DNA from: Gemmatimonadaceae bacterium
GTDB taxonomy: Bacteria; Gemmatimonadota; Gemmatimonadetes; Gemmatimonadales; Gemmatimonadaceae
Direction: 5' to 3'
Assembly: GCA_017881585.1 (NCBI GenBank)
Contig: JADGQS010000021.1
Coordinates: 1 to 32,327, forward strand
Length of the DNA: 32,327 bases
In this document: one piece after another, positions 24,378-32,228 of the stretch
How the letters are laid out: each line of letters begins with the position of its first letter
Numbering within the stretch: the first letter of the stretch is position 1
Made by a program: the position numbers and the translations under genes
The notes under the pieces: model-generated
What the model was told of the DNA's origin: nothing
Database searches by the model: none
The model's input: only the letters and a program-made list of their open reading frames with translations

Positions 24378-24682
24378 TGGCGCACACCCCGCCGCTGCAA
24401 GTCGTCGGGTTCATCGGTACTCGCGTCTCCGACGCCGAACGCGGCCCGCTGGTCATGCTCAACGCCGACGAAGCACGCCAACGGCTGGTCAACGACGGCG
24501 AACTGGTGTGGGTGTACGGACCGCGGCGCCACGACCTGGCGCCCGTAATGATCGATGACAGTGTTCCACGAGGCGGCGTCGTCGTGCGCGACATCGCAGG
24601 CCTCGCACCGACCGAGATCGTCCGGCTGATCAAGGTGGACACGGACCGTCCGGTGCTCGCCACGCCGCCGCGCGCGAAATAG
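24377..24682 (+). CDS. 101-residue conserved-looking protein, possible double-psi beta-barrel
   Basis: The protein begins MAHTPPLQVVGFIGTRVSDAERGPLV and then has LNADEARQRLVNDGELVWVYGPRRHDLAPVMIDDSVPRGGVVVRDIAGLAPTEIV across residues about 29-83. The order 'x-L-x-x-x-x-A-x-x-x-x-x-x-x-G-x-x-V-x-V' followed by 'x-A-x-V-x-I-D-D-x-V-P-x-G-x-V' resembles the aspartate-decarboxylase-like barrel found in molybdopterin-binding C-terminal domains and Cdc48 N-domains. No catalytic residues, signal peptide or membrane segment are seen. It overlaps the STAS protein gene by one base and is followed 21 bases later by the trans-sulfuration gene, so it is in the operon. The fold idea is tentative; I do not know the function. 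Confidence 0.6.
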   Translation: MAHTPPLQVVGFIGTRVSDAERGPLVMLNADEARQRLVNDGELVWVYGPRRHDLAPVMIDDSVPRGGVVVRDIAGLAPTEIVRLIKVDTDRPVLATPPRAK

Positions 24683-24703
24683 AGCCCTGAGGAGACCGTT
24701 CCG

Positions 24704-25861
24704 ATGAGCAAGAAGAAGGGGTCGCAGTCCCTGTCCACGATCGCGATCCACGGCGGAGCCGAGACGCGCCACGCGGGCGATCCGGTGGTCGCGCCGCTCG
24801 TCCAGTCGGTGAACTACGTGCAGGAAGTCGGCACGGGCGCCGGCCTCAAATACACGCGGTACGGCAACACCCCGAACGCCGAGCGCATCCAGAAGCGGAT
24901 CGCCATGCTCGAGGGCGCCGAAGCGTCGCTCGTGCTGAGCAGCGGCATGGGCGCCACGGCGTGCGCGATGCTCGCACTGCTCCGCCCGGGGGACCACCTG
25001 CTGGCGAGCGCGTACATCTATGGAGGGACTCACCGGCTGCTCACCGAAGAGTTCAACCGCCACGGCATCGACGTGACGCTGGTGGATCCGCTCGAGCCGC
25101 GTGCGTGGCGCAAGCGGCTGCGCAAGGAAACACGCGCGATTTTCGTGGAGTCGCCGGTGAACCCGACGTGCCGCGTGCTCGACCTGCGGCCCATCTCCTA
25201 TCTCACGAAGGAAGTGGGTCTCGCGCTCGTCGTGGACTCCACGTTCGCGAGTCCTGTCAATTTTCGTCCAATCGAGCACGGCGCCGACGTCGTGATCCAC
25301 TCGGCCACCAAGTATCTCAACGGCCACCACGACGTGCTCTCCGGAGTCGTCGCGGGCACCGAGAGCTACATCCAGGAAGTGCTGCAGAAGGAGATGGTCT
25401 GGGGACAGACGCCCGACCCCTTCGCCCTCTGGCTGCTGGAGCGCGGCCTCAAGACGATCGACGTCCGCGTGCGCCGCCAGAACGACAACGCGATGCGGAT
25501 CGCGCACTGGTGCTCGGACCGGAAGGAGATCAAGCGCGTCCACTACCCCGGACTCTCCGACCACCCGGATCACGAGATCGCGCGGGCCATGCTGGACGGC
25601 TTCGGCGGCATGCTCGCGCTCGAGCTCGCGGGCGGCGGCAAGGCCACGGACAAGTTCCTGCGCCGCCTGAAGCTGATCACGCACGCGGCGAGCCTCGGCG
25701 GCGTCGACTCGCTCATCTGTGAGCCGCGGTACACGTCGCACGCCGCGATGTCGAGCGAGGAACGCGCGCGCATCGGCATTCCTGACGGCTTCCTGCGCCT
25801 CAGCATCGGGATCGAGGATGCCGACGACATCATCGCCGACATCGAACAGGCGTTGAAGTAG
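24704..25861 (+). CDS. Trans-sulfuration PLP enzyme (cystathionine gamma-synthase/beta-lyase family)
   Basis: This 385-residue Cys/Met-metabolism PLP enzyme has KYTRYGNTPNAERIQKRIA at the N-terminus with the phosphate-binding Tyr-x-Arg (Y50, R52). It also has SSGMGATACAM and YIYGGTHRLL, the cofactor Asp in LALVVDSTFASP (D178), and the PLP-binding lysine in HSATKYLNGHHDVLSG (K203). The C-terminal domain has SLGGVDSLICEPRYTSHAAM. Members make cystathionine, break it, or act as O-acetylhomoserine sulfhydrylase or methionine gamma-lyase; sequence by eye cannot separate these. The SLGG...P...SH block fits gamma-synthase/gamma-lyase. GAGGAGA eight bases before the ATG is the strongest ribosome site in this operon. 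It is followed by ftsE after 3 bases, an unexpected neighbour for amino-acid metabolism. Confidence 0.92.
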   Translation: MSKKKGSQSLSTIAIHGGAETRHAGDPVVAPLVQSVNYVQEVGTGAGLKYTRYGNTPNAERIQKRIAMLEGAEASLVLSSGMGATACAMLALLRPGDHLLASAYIYGGTHRLLTEEFNRHGIDVTLVDPLEPRAWRKRLRKETRAIFVESPVNPTCRVLDLRPISYLTKEVGLALVVDSTFASPVNFRPIEHGADVVIHSATKYLNGHHDVLSGVVAGTESYIQEVLQKEMVWGQTPDPFALWLLERGLKTIDVRVRRQNDNAMRIAHWCSDRKEIKRVHYPGLSDHPDHEIARAMLDGFGGMLALELAGGGKATDKFLRRLKLITHAASLGGVDSLICEPRYTSHAAMSSEERARIGIPDGFLRLSIGIEDADDIIADIEQALK

Positions 25862-25864
25862 GGA

Positions 25865-26569
25865 ATGATCCGTTTCACGCACGTCTTCAAGGAATTCCCC
25901 CGCACCGGGCTGGCGCTGCAGGATGTGTCGTTCCACGTGGCCAAGGGCGAGTTCGTCTTTCTCACGGGCCCGAGCGGTGCCGGCAAGAGCACGATCCTCA
26001 AGCTGGTCTTCCTCGAGGAACGGCCGACCAAGGGCGAGGTGAAGGTCAGCGGCGTGAGCTCGGTCACCATCCGCGGCCGCGACGTGCCCCGCCTGCGCAG
26101 GAAGATGGGCGTGATCTTCCAGGATTTCCGCCTGCTCGAGGACCGCAGCGTCGAGGCGAACATCGCGTTCGCGCTCGAGGTCACCGGCGCGCCGCCGTCC
26201 GCCATCGGCCCCAAGGTGAGCCGGCTGCTGGGACAGGTCGGGCTCGCGTCGAAGGCGACGTCGCTGCCCCGCGAGCTCTCCGGCGGCGAACAGCAGCGCG
26301 TGGCGATCGCGCGCGCGCTCGCGAACGATCCCGTCGTGCTGATCGCGGACGAGCCCACGGGCAACCTCGACGAGCGCGCCACGCGCGGTATCTTCCAGCT
26401 CCTGCGCGACATCAACGCGAACGGCACGGCGGTGATCTTGGCGACGCACGATCTCGAGCTGATCCGCCGCGCCGAATGCCGGACGATCGAGATGAACCAC
26501 GGCGCGATCGTGTTCGATTCCGCCGACCAAGCCTCCACACACCCTGCCCCGGGAGCGAACTCGCCATGA
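25865..26569 (+). CDS. ftsE: Cell division ATP-binding protein FtsE
   Basis: FtsE is the ATPase of the FtsEX ABC-like complex at the division site, which couples ATP use to activation of cell-wall amidases. The 234-residue protein begins MIRFTHVFKEFPRTGLALQDV. Walker A is GPSGAGKST (35-43). The Q-loop is in GVIFQDFRLLED, the ABC signature is LSGGEQQRVAIARAL, Walker B is VLIADEPTGNLD, and the switch His is in ATHDLELI. The tail after NHGAIVFDS is short and low in complexity. It starts 3 bases after the trans-sulfuration stop and overlaps ftsX by 4 bases (ATGA). The ftsX neighbour and the DEPTGNLD motif separate it from LolD. Confidence 0.96.
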   Translation: MIRFTHVFKEFPRTGLALQDVSFHVAKGEFVFLTGPSGAGKSTILKLVFLEERPTKGEVKVSGVSSVTIRGRDVPRLRRKMGVIFQDFRLLEDRSVEANIAFALEVTGAPPSAIGPKVSRLLGQVGLASKATSLPRELSGGEQQRVAIARALANDPVVLIADEPTGNLDERATRGIFQLLRDINANGTAVILATHDLELIRRAECRTIEMNHGAIVFDSADQASTHPAPGANSP

Positions 26570-27414
26570 GGCTCGCCTGGCGTGAGGCCTTCCTCGCCTT
26601 CAAGCGCGCCCCGGTGCTCAGCATCCTCAGCATCACGACCATCGCGTTCTCGCTCTTCGCGTTCGGCCTGTTCGGCCTCGTGGCACTGAACATCCGGCGC
26701 CAACTCAGCCAGCTCGAAGAACGCGTCGAGATCCGCGCCTTCGTGGTGGACGGCACGAACGCCGAGGCCACCAGCGCCGCGCTCGGCGACATCGCCTCGT
26801 TCCCGGAAGTCCTGTCCGTGAAGCTCGTGTCGCCCGAGGAGGCGCTGGTGCGCGCCCGCCGCGAGCTCGGCGAGTTCAGCGACGTGTTCGAGGCCGGAAT
26901 CCTTCCCGCGTCGATCGACGTGAGGCTCAAGGAAGGGTACCGCGATCCCGCCACGGTGTCGGCCGTCGCCGGCCGCATCAAGAACTACGACTTCATCGAC
27001 GACGTGCGATTCGGCGAGGAGTGGGTGCAGAAGCTCTATCGCATTCGCAACATCGCGACGATCGCCGGCGCGGTGCTCGGCCTGGCTTTCGCCGGCGTGG
27101 CGGTGATCATCATCGGATCGACGATCCGCATGGCCGTGCTCGCGCGATCACGCGAGATCTCGATCATGCGCGTCGTCGGCGCGACGGACGGGTTCATTCG
27201 CAGCCCGTTCCTGATCGAGGGCCTGCTCAAGGGCACGCTCGGCGGGCTGCTCGCGCTGCTGCTCACATGGCTCGCCAATTCACTGATCGGGAAATTCGTG
27301 TTCAGCGCGGAATTCTTCGACACGAAGTTCGCCGTGGCCGGAGTGGCCGCGGGCGCACTGATCGGCCTGCTCGGCAGCGCGTTCTCGGTCGGGCGGCACT
27401 TGCGGGAGGTGTAG
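26566..27414 (+). CDS. ftsX: Cell division membrane protein FtsX
   Basis: FtsX is the four-span membrane partner of FtsE. The 282-residue protein has TM1 near residues 18-40 (VLSILSITTIAFSLFAFGLFGLV). A periplasmic domain at about 45-155 (VEIRAFVVDG, then DVFEAGILPASIDVRL, the FtsX N-PG-like region) is followed by three spans (around 162-185, 215-235 and 253-275). REISIMRVVGATDGFIRSPFLIEGLLKG is the typical FtsX loop. ATG 26566 overlaps the ftsE stop, giving MRLAWREAFLAFKRAP, as in orthologues. The stop TAG shares its last base with the GTG of the coiled-coil peptidase-like gene, so ftsE, ftsX and the latter form one unit. The periplasmic loop is where EnvC/PcsB-type partners dock. Confidence 0.95.
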   Translation: MRLAWREAFLAFKRAPVLSILSITTIAFSLFAFGLFGLVALNIRRQLSQLEERVEIRAFVVDGTNAEATSAALGDIASFPEVLSVKLVSPEEALVRARRELGEFSDVFEAGILPASIDVRLKEGYRDPATVSAVAGRIKNYDFIDDVRFGEEWVQKLYRIRNIATIAGAVLGLAFAGVAVIIIGSTIRMAVLARSREISIMRVVGATDGFIRSPFLIEGLLKGTLGGLLALLLTWLANSLIGKFVFSAEFFDTKFAVAGVAAGALIGLLGSAFSVGRHLREV

Positions 27415-28640
27415 TGAAGTACGGCCGCACGGCACTGCTCGCCATCGCGCTCCCGGTCGCGCTGCTCAATCCGCAGCGCATTCGCGCCCAGCAGGCCGCC
27501 CCTCCCCAGGCCCCGCAGCAGAACGCCGCCGAACGCCTCAAGGCACAGAAAGACGAGCTCGAAAAGATCCGTCTCGAGCGCGCCGACCTGCAGCGCCGCA
27601 TGCGCGACCTGCAGTCCACCGTGCACGACCTCTCCGAGGAGCGCACGAACATCGCGCGCCAGGCCGACGCGACGGCGCGCGCGGTGCACACGCTCGACAA
27701 ACAGCTCAACGTCCTCGCCGACGAGGAGAACGACGCCACCGCGAACCTGATCCGCGCGCAGGACGAACTCGCGATCAAGCGCGCGGTGCTGCGCAACCGC
27801 GTGCGCGAGATCTACAAGCGCGGAGCGCTGTATTCGGTCGAAGCCATGCTCTCGGCGCAGTCGTTCGGCGAGCTGGTGTCGCGCTACAAGTACCTGCACC
27901 TCGCCGCGCAGCGCGACCGCGCGCTGGTGCACCGCGTGGAGGCGCTCGGCCAGCAGATCGGCAACCAGCGCCAGATGCTGGTGACGCTGCGAGGCGACGT
28001 CGAGATCTCGAGGCAGCAGAAGGCGGACGAGGAGACGCAGCTGCGCGCTCTGGACGAAAAGCGCGCGCGGAGCCTGGCGCAGGCGCAGGCGAAGGAGAAG
28101 CAGACTGAGAGCCGCCTCGCGCAGATCGCGAGGGACGAGGCCCGCCTCGGCAACGTCATCGCCCTGCTCGAGGTCGAGCGCAAGCGCGCCGAGGGACGCA
28201 GCGGCAGCAACTTCCCCTCGAACAGCACGCTGAAGACCGCCGATTTCGGCCGGCTCGACTGGCCGGTCGAGGGCAACATCATCTACCAGTTCGGCCGTCT
28301 CGTGAACCCCAACAACACGACCACGCGGTGGAACGGGATCGGCATCGCCGCGGCGGAGGGGACGCCGGTGAAGGCCGTCGCGGCGGGCGTCGTCGCGCTC
28401 GTCGACGAAAGTTTCGGCACATACGGCAGGACGGTCGTGATCCAGCACGGCGGCAACGACTACTCGATCTACAGCTCGCTCGGCAGGATCTCCGTCACGA
28501 AAGGGACGAAGATCGTGAAGGGCCAGGCGATCGGCACGGTCGGAAAATCGGATCCCGAAATGGAACCGCACCTCCATTTCGAGATGCGCCCCGGCCAGCG
28601 CGCCGTGGATCCGCTCGAGTGGCTGCGCTCGAGAAGGTGA
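27414..28640 (+). CDS. envC: EnvC-like murein hydrolase activator (coiled coil plus degenerate LytM/M23 domain)
   Basis: The 408-residue exported protein has a signal peptide (ALLAIALPVALLNPQRIRAQQ). A long coiled coil covers about residues 35-260 (LKAQKDELEKIRLERADLQ, many heptads), and the LytM/M23-type domain is at about 285-405. Active M23 enzymes have HxxxD then HxH. Here the first motif reads RWNGIGI (305-311), with Asn and Gly in place of His and Asp, much as E. coli EnvC reads RWKGMVI. The second motif HLHFEMR (386-392) is kept. It is therefore probably a non-catalytic activator of amidases that FtsEX controls. GTG 27414 overlaps the ftsX stop by one base. In gram-positives the equivalent partner is PcsB. 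A gene for the amidase itself is not in this window. Confidence 0.9.
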   Translation: MKYGRTALLAIALPVALLNPQRIRAQQAAPPQAPQQNAAERLKAQKDELEKIRLERADLQRRMRDLQSTVHDLSEERTNIARQADATARAVHTLDKQLNVLADEENDATANLIRAQDELAIKRAVLRNRVREIYKRGALYSVEAMLSAQSFGELVSRYKYLHLAAQRDRALVHRVEALGQQIGNQRQMLVTLRGDVEISRQQKADEETQLRALDEKRARSLAQAQAKEKQTESRLAQIARDEARLGNVIALLEVERKRAEGRSGSNFPSNSTLKTADFGRLDWPVEGNIIYQFGRLVNPNNTTTRWNGIGIAAAEGTPVKAVAAGVVALVDESFGTYGRTVVIQHGGNDYSIYSSLGRISVTKGTKIVKGQAIGTVGKSDPEMEPHLHFEMRPGQRAVDPLEWLRSRR

Positions 28641-28651
28641 AAAAGAAAGGC

Positions 28652-28693
28652 GATGGAAGATCGAAGATGGAAGATCGAAAACCGAAGTCCGAA
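28652..28693 (+). repeat. Heptad intergenic repeat, family A copy 3, running into nfo
   Basis: Six units fill 28652-28693: GATGGAA and GATCGAA alternate twice, then AACCGAA and GTCCGAA. The unit order parallels copy 1 at 1672, including the two trailing NNCCGAA units and the AC that follows. The ATG at 28667-28669 used for nfo is part of the third unit, so the repeat encodes the protein's first nine residues (MEDRKPKSE). GGAAG in the first unit lies about 7 bases before that ATG and may serve as the ribosome site. Confidence 0.85.
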
Positions 28694-29572
28694 ACGGCGG
28701 GCGGTCTGCTCGGCGCGCACATCTCGACGGCGGGCGGAGTGGTCAACGCTCCCCCGCGCGCCGACGACATCGGCGCGACGGCGATGCAGATCTTCACGAA
28801 GCAGCCGAATCGCTGGGCCGAGCACGAGATTGCGCCGGAGGACGCCGCGGCGTTTCGTGACGCGCTCGCGAAAAGCGGCGTGCGCTTCACGAACGCGCAC
28901 GACAGCTACCTGATCAATCTCGCCTCGCCCGACCCGGCGCTCCGCGACAAGTCAATCGGGAGTTTTCGCGCGGAACTGAGGCGGTGCCACGCGCTCGGGC
29001 TCGACGCGCTCGTGTCGCATCCCGGAAATTTCATGGACGACCGCGCCGACGGAATCGCGCGAAACGCGGACGCGATCACGCAGTCGCTCGAACAGGAACC
29101 GGGGGCCACGCGCCTGCTCATGGAGCTCACCGCCGGCCAGGGCACGGTGATCGGCTCGACGTTCGAGGAGATGGCGCTGCTGCTGACGAAGATTCCCGCA
29201 AGGCTTCGAAAACGCATGGGCGTGTGCCTCGACACGGCACACGTGTTCGCCGCCGGCTACGACCTGATCAAGGACTACGACGGCGTCTGGGCACGATGCG
29301 AAGACGTCCTTGGCATCGAACGGCTCGGGCTGCTGCATCTGAACGATTCCAAGACGCCGCTTGGTTCGAGGAAAGACCGGCACGAACTGCTCGGCGCCGG
29401 GGAGATCGGCGCGGGCCCGTTCGAAAGGATCATGCGGGACCAACGCCTCGCGAACATCCCCAAGGTGCTCGAAACGCCGAAGGGGGACGATATGGTCACG
29501 AACGATCGGCGGATGCTGAAGATGCTGCGGGCGTTCGCTGAAAAGGGCGCGGGAGAGAGTGGGGAGAGATGA
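28667..29572 (+). CDS. nfo: Deoxyribonuclease IV (endonuclease IV), AP endonuclease
   Basis: Nfo cleaves DNA 5' of abasic sites in base-excision repair using three zinc ions. The 301-residue protein has LGAHISTAGG (15-24) as in all members and every expected metal ligand: H78 (NAHDSYL), H118 (SHPG), E153 (LLMELTAGQG), D189 and H192 (VCLDTAHVFAAGYD), H224 (LLHLNDSK), D237 and H239 (SRKDRHELLGAGEIG) and E269 (VLETPKGD). Residues 1-10 are unlike the family because they derive from heptad repeat A3. The usual start would be close to LLGAHIS, but no ATG or GTG exists there, so ATG 28667 is the nearest start. It follows envC by 26 bases, is the last gene of the operon, and ends before repeat C2. 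Confidence 0.95.
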   Translation: MEDRKPKSETAGGLLGAHISTAGGVVNAPPRADDIGATAMQIFTKQPNRWAEHEIAPEDAAAFRDALAKSGVRFTNAHDSYLINLASPDPALRDKSIGSFRAELRRCHALGLDALVSHPGNFMDDRADGIARNADAITQSLEQEPGATRLLMELTAGQGTVIGSTFEEMALLLTKIPARLRKRMGVCLDTAHVFAAGYDLIKDYDGVWARCEDVLGIERLGLLHLNDSKTPLGSRKDRHELLGAGEIGAGPFERIMRDQRLANIPKVLETPKGDDMVTNDRRMLKMLRAFAEKGAGESGER

Positions 29573-29580
29573 GACGAATA

Positions 29581-29628
29581 CGGAATTTCGAGCCGATGCA
29601 GAATGCAGAAGAGGAATGCGGGATGCGG
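29581..29628 (+). repeat. Heptad intergenic repeat, family C copy 2
   Basis: The core beginning CGGAATTTCGA at 29581 and reaching GGAATGCGGG at about 29622 matches the copy at 5381-5422 at 39 of 42 positions in the same orientation. GCAGAAT, GCAGAAG and GCGGGAT heptads are visible, followed by GCGGTACC. It lies between the nfo stop and the convergent lipoprotein gene. Confidence 0.82.
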
Positions 29629-29653
29629 TACCAAGAGGGGAGACATGAGAAAG

Positions 29654-29680
29654 GGCGCGGACTCGCGTGAGTCGCGCGCC
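29654..29680 (-). terminator. Probable terminator of the M30-like lipoprotein gene
   Basis: GGCGCGGACTC (29654-29664) pairs with GAGTCGCGCGCC (29669-29680) around GCGT with one bulged base. On the minus strand the stem is followed by CTTTCTC. It lies 9 bases after the stop codon of the minus-strand lipoprotein gene. The stem is strong and the T-run is imperfect. Confidence 0.55.
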
Positions 29681-29689
29681 AGCGGAAAC

Positions 29690-31714
29690 TCAGAACGTCC
29701 GCACCAGCGCATAGGTGACGAGCGTGGATGCCGCGATCCCGTTGGCCGGAATGATCTGCGCCGTGAGACCGGCGTTCACGCGGAAGCGGATGAACGAGGC
29801 GGCTCCGCCGCGCAGCGCAACCGAAACAGGCACGGCCGGCGTCAGCGGCCTGATCCGCAGCGGATAGCTCGTGAGACTGAGCGCGTTGGGGAGAACGCTG
29901 CGGTAATTCCAGCTCGGATTCGCGTAAGCCGGGTTCGACGAGACGCCGGTTCCGTCCACGTACTGCGCGATCGCCCACGACTGGTAGGTGCTGGCCAGCG
30001 CCGGAAGGGAGGTCGAAAAAACGTTGGAGAGGTTCGCGAATCCGGTAACGGCGCCGTTGTCGATCGCGCGGGAGAAGGTCGCCTGCGTACCCGTCGTGTT
30101 GTCGAGCAGGTATCGCATGAACTGCCACCCGGCCCCGAGCGTCTGGAGATTCTCCGTGTTGGAGTAGGGCGTGCTCGTCTCCGGGGACGAGAGATACGAG
30201 TTGAGCAGCTCGAGTCCCTGGACGAGATACGCCTTGACGAGGTCGAGCTGCGCGCCGTTCGCGTTGGCGCCCGTGCTGATCGTGACCCATGTGAGTTTCT
30301 GCTTCGGCGCGAAGCCGGAGACCCTGTAGTACAGGAGTTCCTGCGCCAGCATGGCCTGCGATTCGTCGAGCCACGATTCCTCGAGGCGTGTCGCCGCGGT
30401 GTTCACGTACAGGTGCCGTCCCGCATTGATCAGGTGCTGGAACTCGTGCACGACGGTCGTGAGGACTTGGCTCGTGACGATCGGCTTGTTATTGAAGTAG
30501 GCGTTGTATTGAGAGGTCGCGTCCACCACGGGGAGGTAGAACATCTCCCCGACGTTGCTCCCCGCGCACGCGGCGAGCGTGGCCGTGGACGTGAGAGGAA
30601 ACAGGTCCCGGCCGAAGAAGAACCCTCCCACGTACGAACCCTGGCCCGGGAGCGAGAGCTGGTTCACGAGCTGCGAAAAGAACAGCAGCACGCGGCCGTT
30701 GCCGTCGATGTCAGTCGGCGCGCCGAAGTTCAGCGTGTCGAGCGGGTAGATCAGCGTGTCGAACGCCGCGGCAAAGTTCTGGTAGTCCGCGTTCGTGAAA
30801 CCGTTCGGCGGCACGAGGGTGTCCACGGCGATGATCGCGCGAGTCGACACCGCAACGATCGTCGCGCCGTGCGGCTGCGGCGTGCCGCAGGCACTCGTCG
30901 CGTTGCCGTTCAGCGAGAGGGGCGAACCGACTACCGGAGTCGGCGGCAGATTGGTGATGGCCGAGATGCCTCGCGGCGCGGCGAAGGACCGCGAGCGGCC
31001 GGCGTACCATGCGCGCGCCGCCGCGAACCTCGGATTGAGCTCGCGGCGCTCCATTTCGCGCATGCGCATCTCGAAATCGACGTTGCGCGGCACACGCCGG
31101 GCCGAGACGCGCGGACCGCCGCCGATCAGCTGCGGAGTCGGCCCGTTCACGACCGGAACCGTGCTGGTCGCGAGCAGTGAGACCGTTTGCACCGTGGTGC
31201 CGGTGTCGAGGCTCGAGTTGAAGGCGACGAGCGCGTACTCCGAGCCCGCTCCGCCGTTGATGCAGAGCGACGAGCGCTCGAGGCCGGTGAACTGGTGGAC
31301 GTCGCCGACGTTCAGCGCCAGCGGCGTCACGTTCGCGCAGGAGAGCTGGGCGGCGGAGGCCGAGACCGCGATCGTATTCTGCCCGACGATGGATCCGATC
31401 GACGCGGAGATGGACGCGACGCCGGCCGCGACGCCAGTGACGACGCCGGCCGATGACACCGTGGCCACGAGAGGGTTCGAGGAGCTCCAGGTGAACGTCT
31501 GGCCGGCGATCGTCGCGCCGCTCGAGTTGTGCGCCGAGGCGACCAGCGAGATGGTGGATCCGATGAAGACGGAGGTCGTGGTCGCGGCATCTACGGCGAT
31601 CGACGCCACCGGGCCGGTAACGTCGCCCGGACCGGTGCCGCCGCCGGAACAGGCGCAGCACAGGGTGAGCAGCACCATCCCGACGATCGAACGACGGTTC
31701 CTCATGGGGCGCAT
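29690..31714 (-). CDS. Secreted lipoprotein with BIG2 domain and HEFQH metallopeptidase domain (M30-like)
   Basis: The 674-residue protein has a lipoprotein signal (MVLLTLCCAC, Cys22) followed by SGGGTGPGDVTGP. A bacterial Ig-like BIG2 domain at about 33-118 has the typical TFTWSSSNPLVATVSSAGVVTGVAAG pattern (here 73-98). A catalytic-looking domain has TDIDGNGR (334-341), a calcium-type DxDGNG loop, then VVHEFQHLIN with the zinc motif HEFQH at 423-427 and EESWLDESQAML (445-456) with a downstream acidic residue that could be the third ligand. This order resembles peptidase family M30 (hyicolysin). A C-terminal beta domain follows. The start is ATG 31714; ATG 31705 is also possible. It is probably anchored in the outer membrane or on the surface. 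Peptidase activity is inferred. Confidence 0.8.
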   Translation of the reverse strand: MRPMRNRRSIVGMVLLTLCCACSGGGTGPGDVTGPVASIAVDAATTTSVFIGSTISLVASAHNSSGATIAGQTFTWSSSNPLVATVSSAGVVTGVAAGVASISASIGSIVGQNTIAVSASAAQLSCANVTPLALNVGDVHQFTGLERSSLCINGGAGSEYALVAFNSSLDTGTTVQTVSLLATSTVPVVNGPTPQLIGGGPRVSARRVPRNVDFEMRMREMERRELNPRFAAARAWYAGRSRSFAAPRGISAITNLPPTPVVGSPLSLNGNATSACGTPQPHGATIVAVSTRAIIAVDTLVPPNGFTNADYQNFAAAFDTLIYPLDTLNFGAPTDIDGNGRVLLFFSQLVNQLSLPGQGSYVGGFFFGRDLFPLTSTATLAACAGSNVGEMFYLPVVDATSQYNAYFNNKPIVTSQVLTTVVHEFQHLINAGRHLYVNTAATRLEESWLDESQAMLAQELLYYRVSGFAPKQKLTWVTISTGANANGAQLDLVKAYLVQGLELLNSYLSSPETSTPYSNTENLQTLGAGWQFMRYLLDNTTGTQATFSRAIDNGAVTGFANLSNVFSTSLPALASTYQSWAIAQYVDGTGVSSNPAYANPSWNYRSVLPNALSLTSYPLRIRPLTPAVPVSVALRGGAASFIRFRVNAGLTAQIIPANGIAASTLVTYALVRTF

Positions 31715-31774
31715 GACCCCAATGATAGTCCGTGTCTAGCGTTTCCGGCCCTCCCTGCGTAGCCTCAGTACTCG

Positions 31775-32128
31775 ATGTCCCGCCGATCCAGCCCCCTCCG
31801 CCGCCTGACCGGGTGGCGCCACCAGTTCGTGCTCGCGGCGCTCTTTGCGCTGCAGGGTGCGATCACGCTCTCCCCGTTGCTGGAACCGAACGAGAAGGGC
31901 CGGATGCCCGTGCACGTCGAGCAGCAAGGCGCCACGCACAGATACCAGCACAACGAGGCGACCTGCGCCATCTGCGCGGTGCGATCGCTGCATTCCTCGC
32001 CGGCGCAGACGTGTCCGGCAATCGCGTGCGATCGCCAGCAGACGGTCGCGGCTCTCGATGCTCCCGTGACTCCTGCCTTCCGCGTCGATCCCACCGCCCT
32101 TCCCCGCGCCCCGCCGCAGCCGACCTGA
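31775..32128 (+). CDS. Small membrane-anchored Cys/His-containing protein, unknown function
   Basis: The 117-residue protein has a basic N-terminus (MSRRSSPLRRLTGWRH), one membrane span at about 17-35 (FVLAALFALQGAITLSPLL), then a non-cytoplasmic part with HVEQQGATHRYQHNEATCAIC, SLHSSPAQTCPAIAC and a Pro-rich tail. Four cysteines (two as CAIC) and several histidines close together suggest metal or disulfide chemistry. Such short proteins often sit before outer-membrane receptors or metal-transport genes. Here an exported protein of unknown kind starts 100 bases later. The ATG at 31775 has no clear Shine-Dalgarno. A different frame starting 31732 overlaps it but gives Arg/Pro-rich nonsense. 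I do not recognise a named family; a DUF2946-like role is only a suggestion. Confidence 0.65.
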   Translation: MSRRSSPLRRLTGWRHQFVLAALFALQGAITLSPLLEPNEKGRMPVHVEQQGATHRYQHNEATCAICAVRSLHSSPAQTCPAIACDRQQTVAALDAPVTPAFRVDPTALPRAPPQPT

Positions 32129-32228
32129 GGTTCCTTCGGCCCGGGGACCGGCGCGCCAGCGGCGCGCTACGGGCGCGTGGCTGACGGAATCGCGGCGCGG
32201 TACGACAAACAAACTCTTCAGGGAACGA

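Noticed and set aside
28653-28913. Second ATG in repeat A3 with an 86-codon frame
   Set aside because: It is out of frame with nfo and gives Arg/Ser-rich sequence without family features.
32129-32228. Riboswitch-like element before the exported protein
   Set aside because: Some GC-rich inverted segments are present, but no conserved riboswitch core is recognisable and the gap is only 100 bases.
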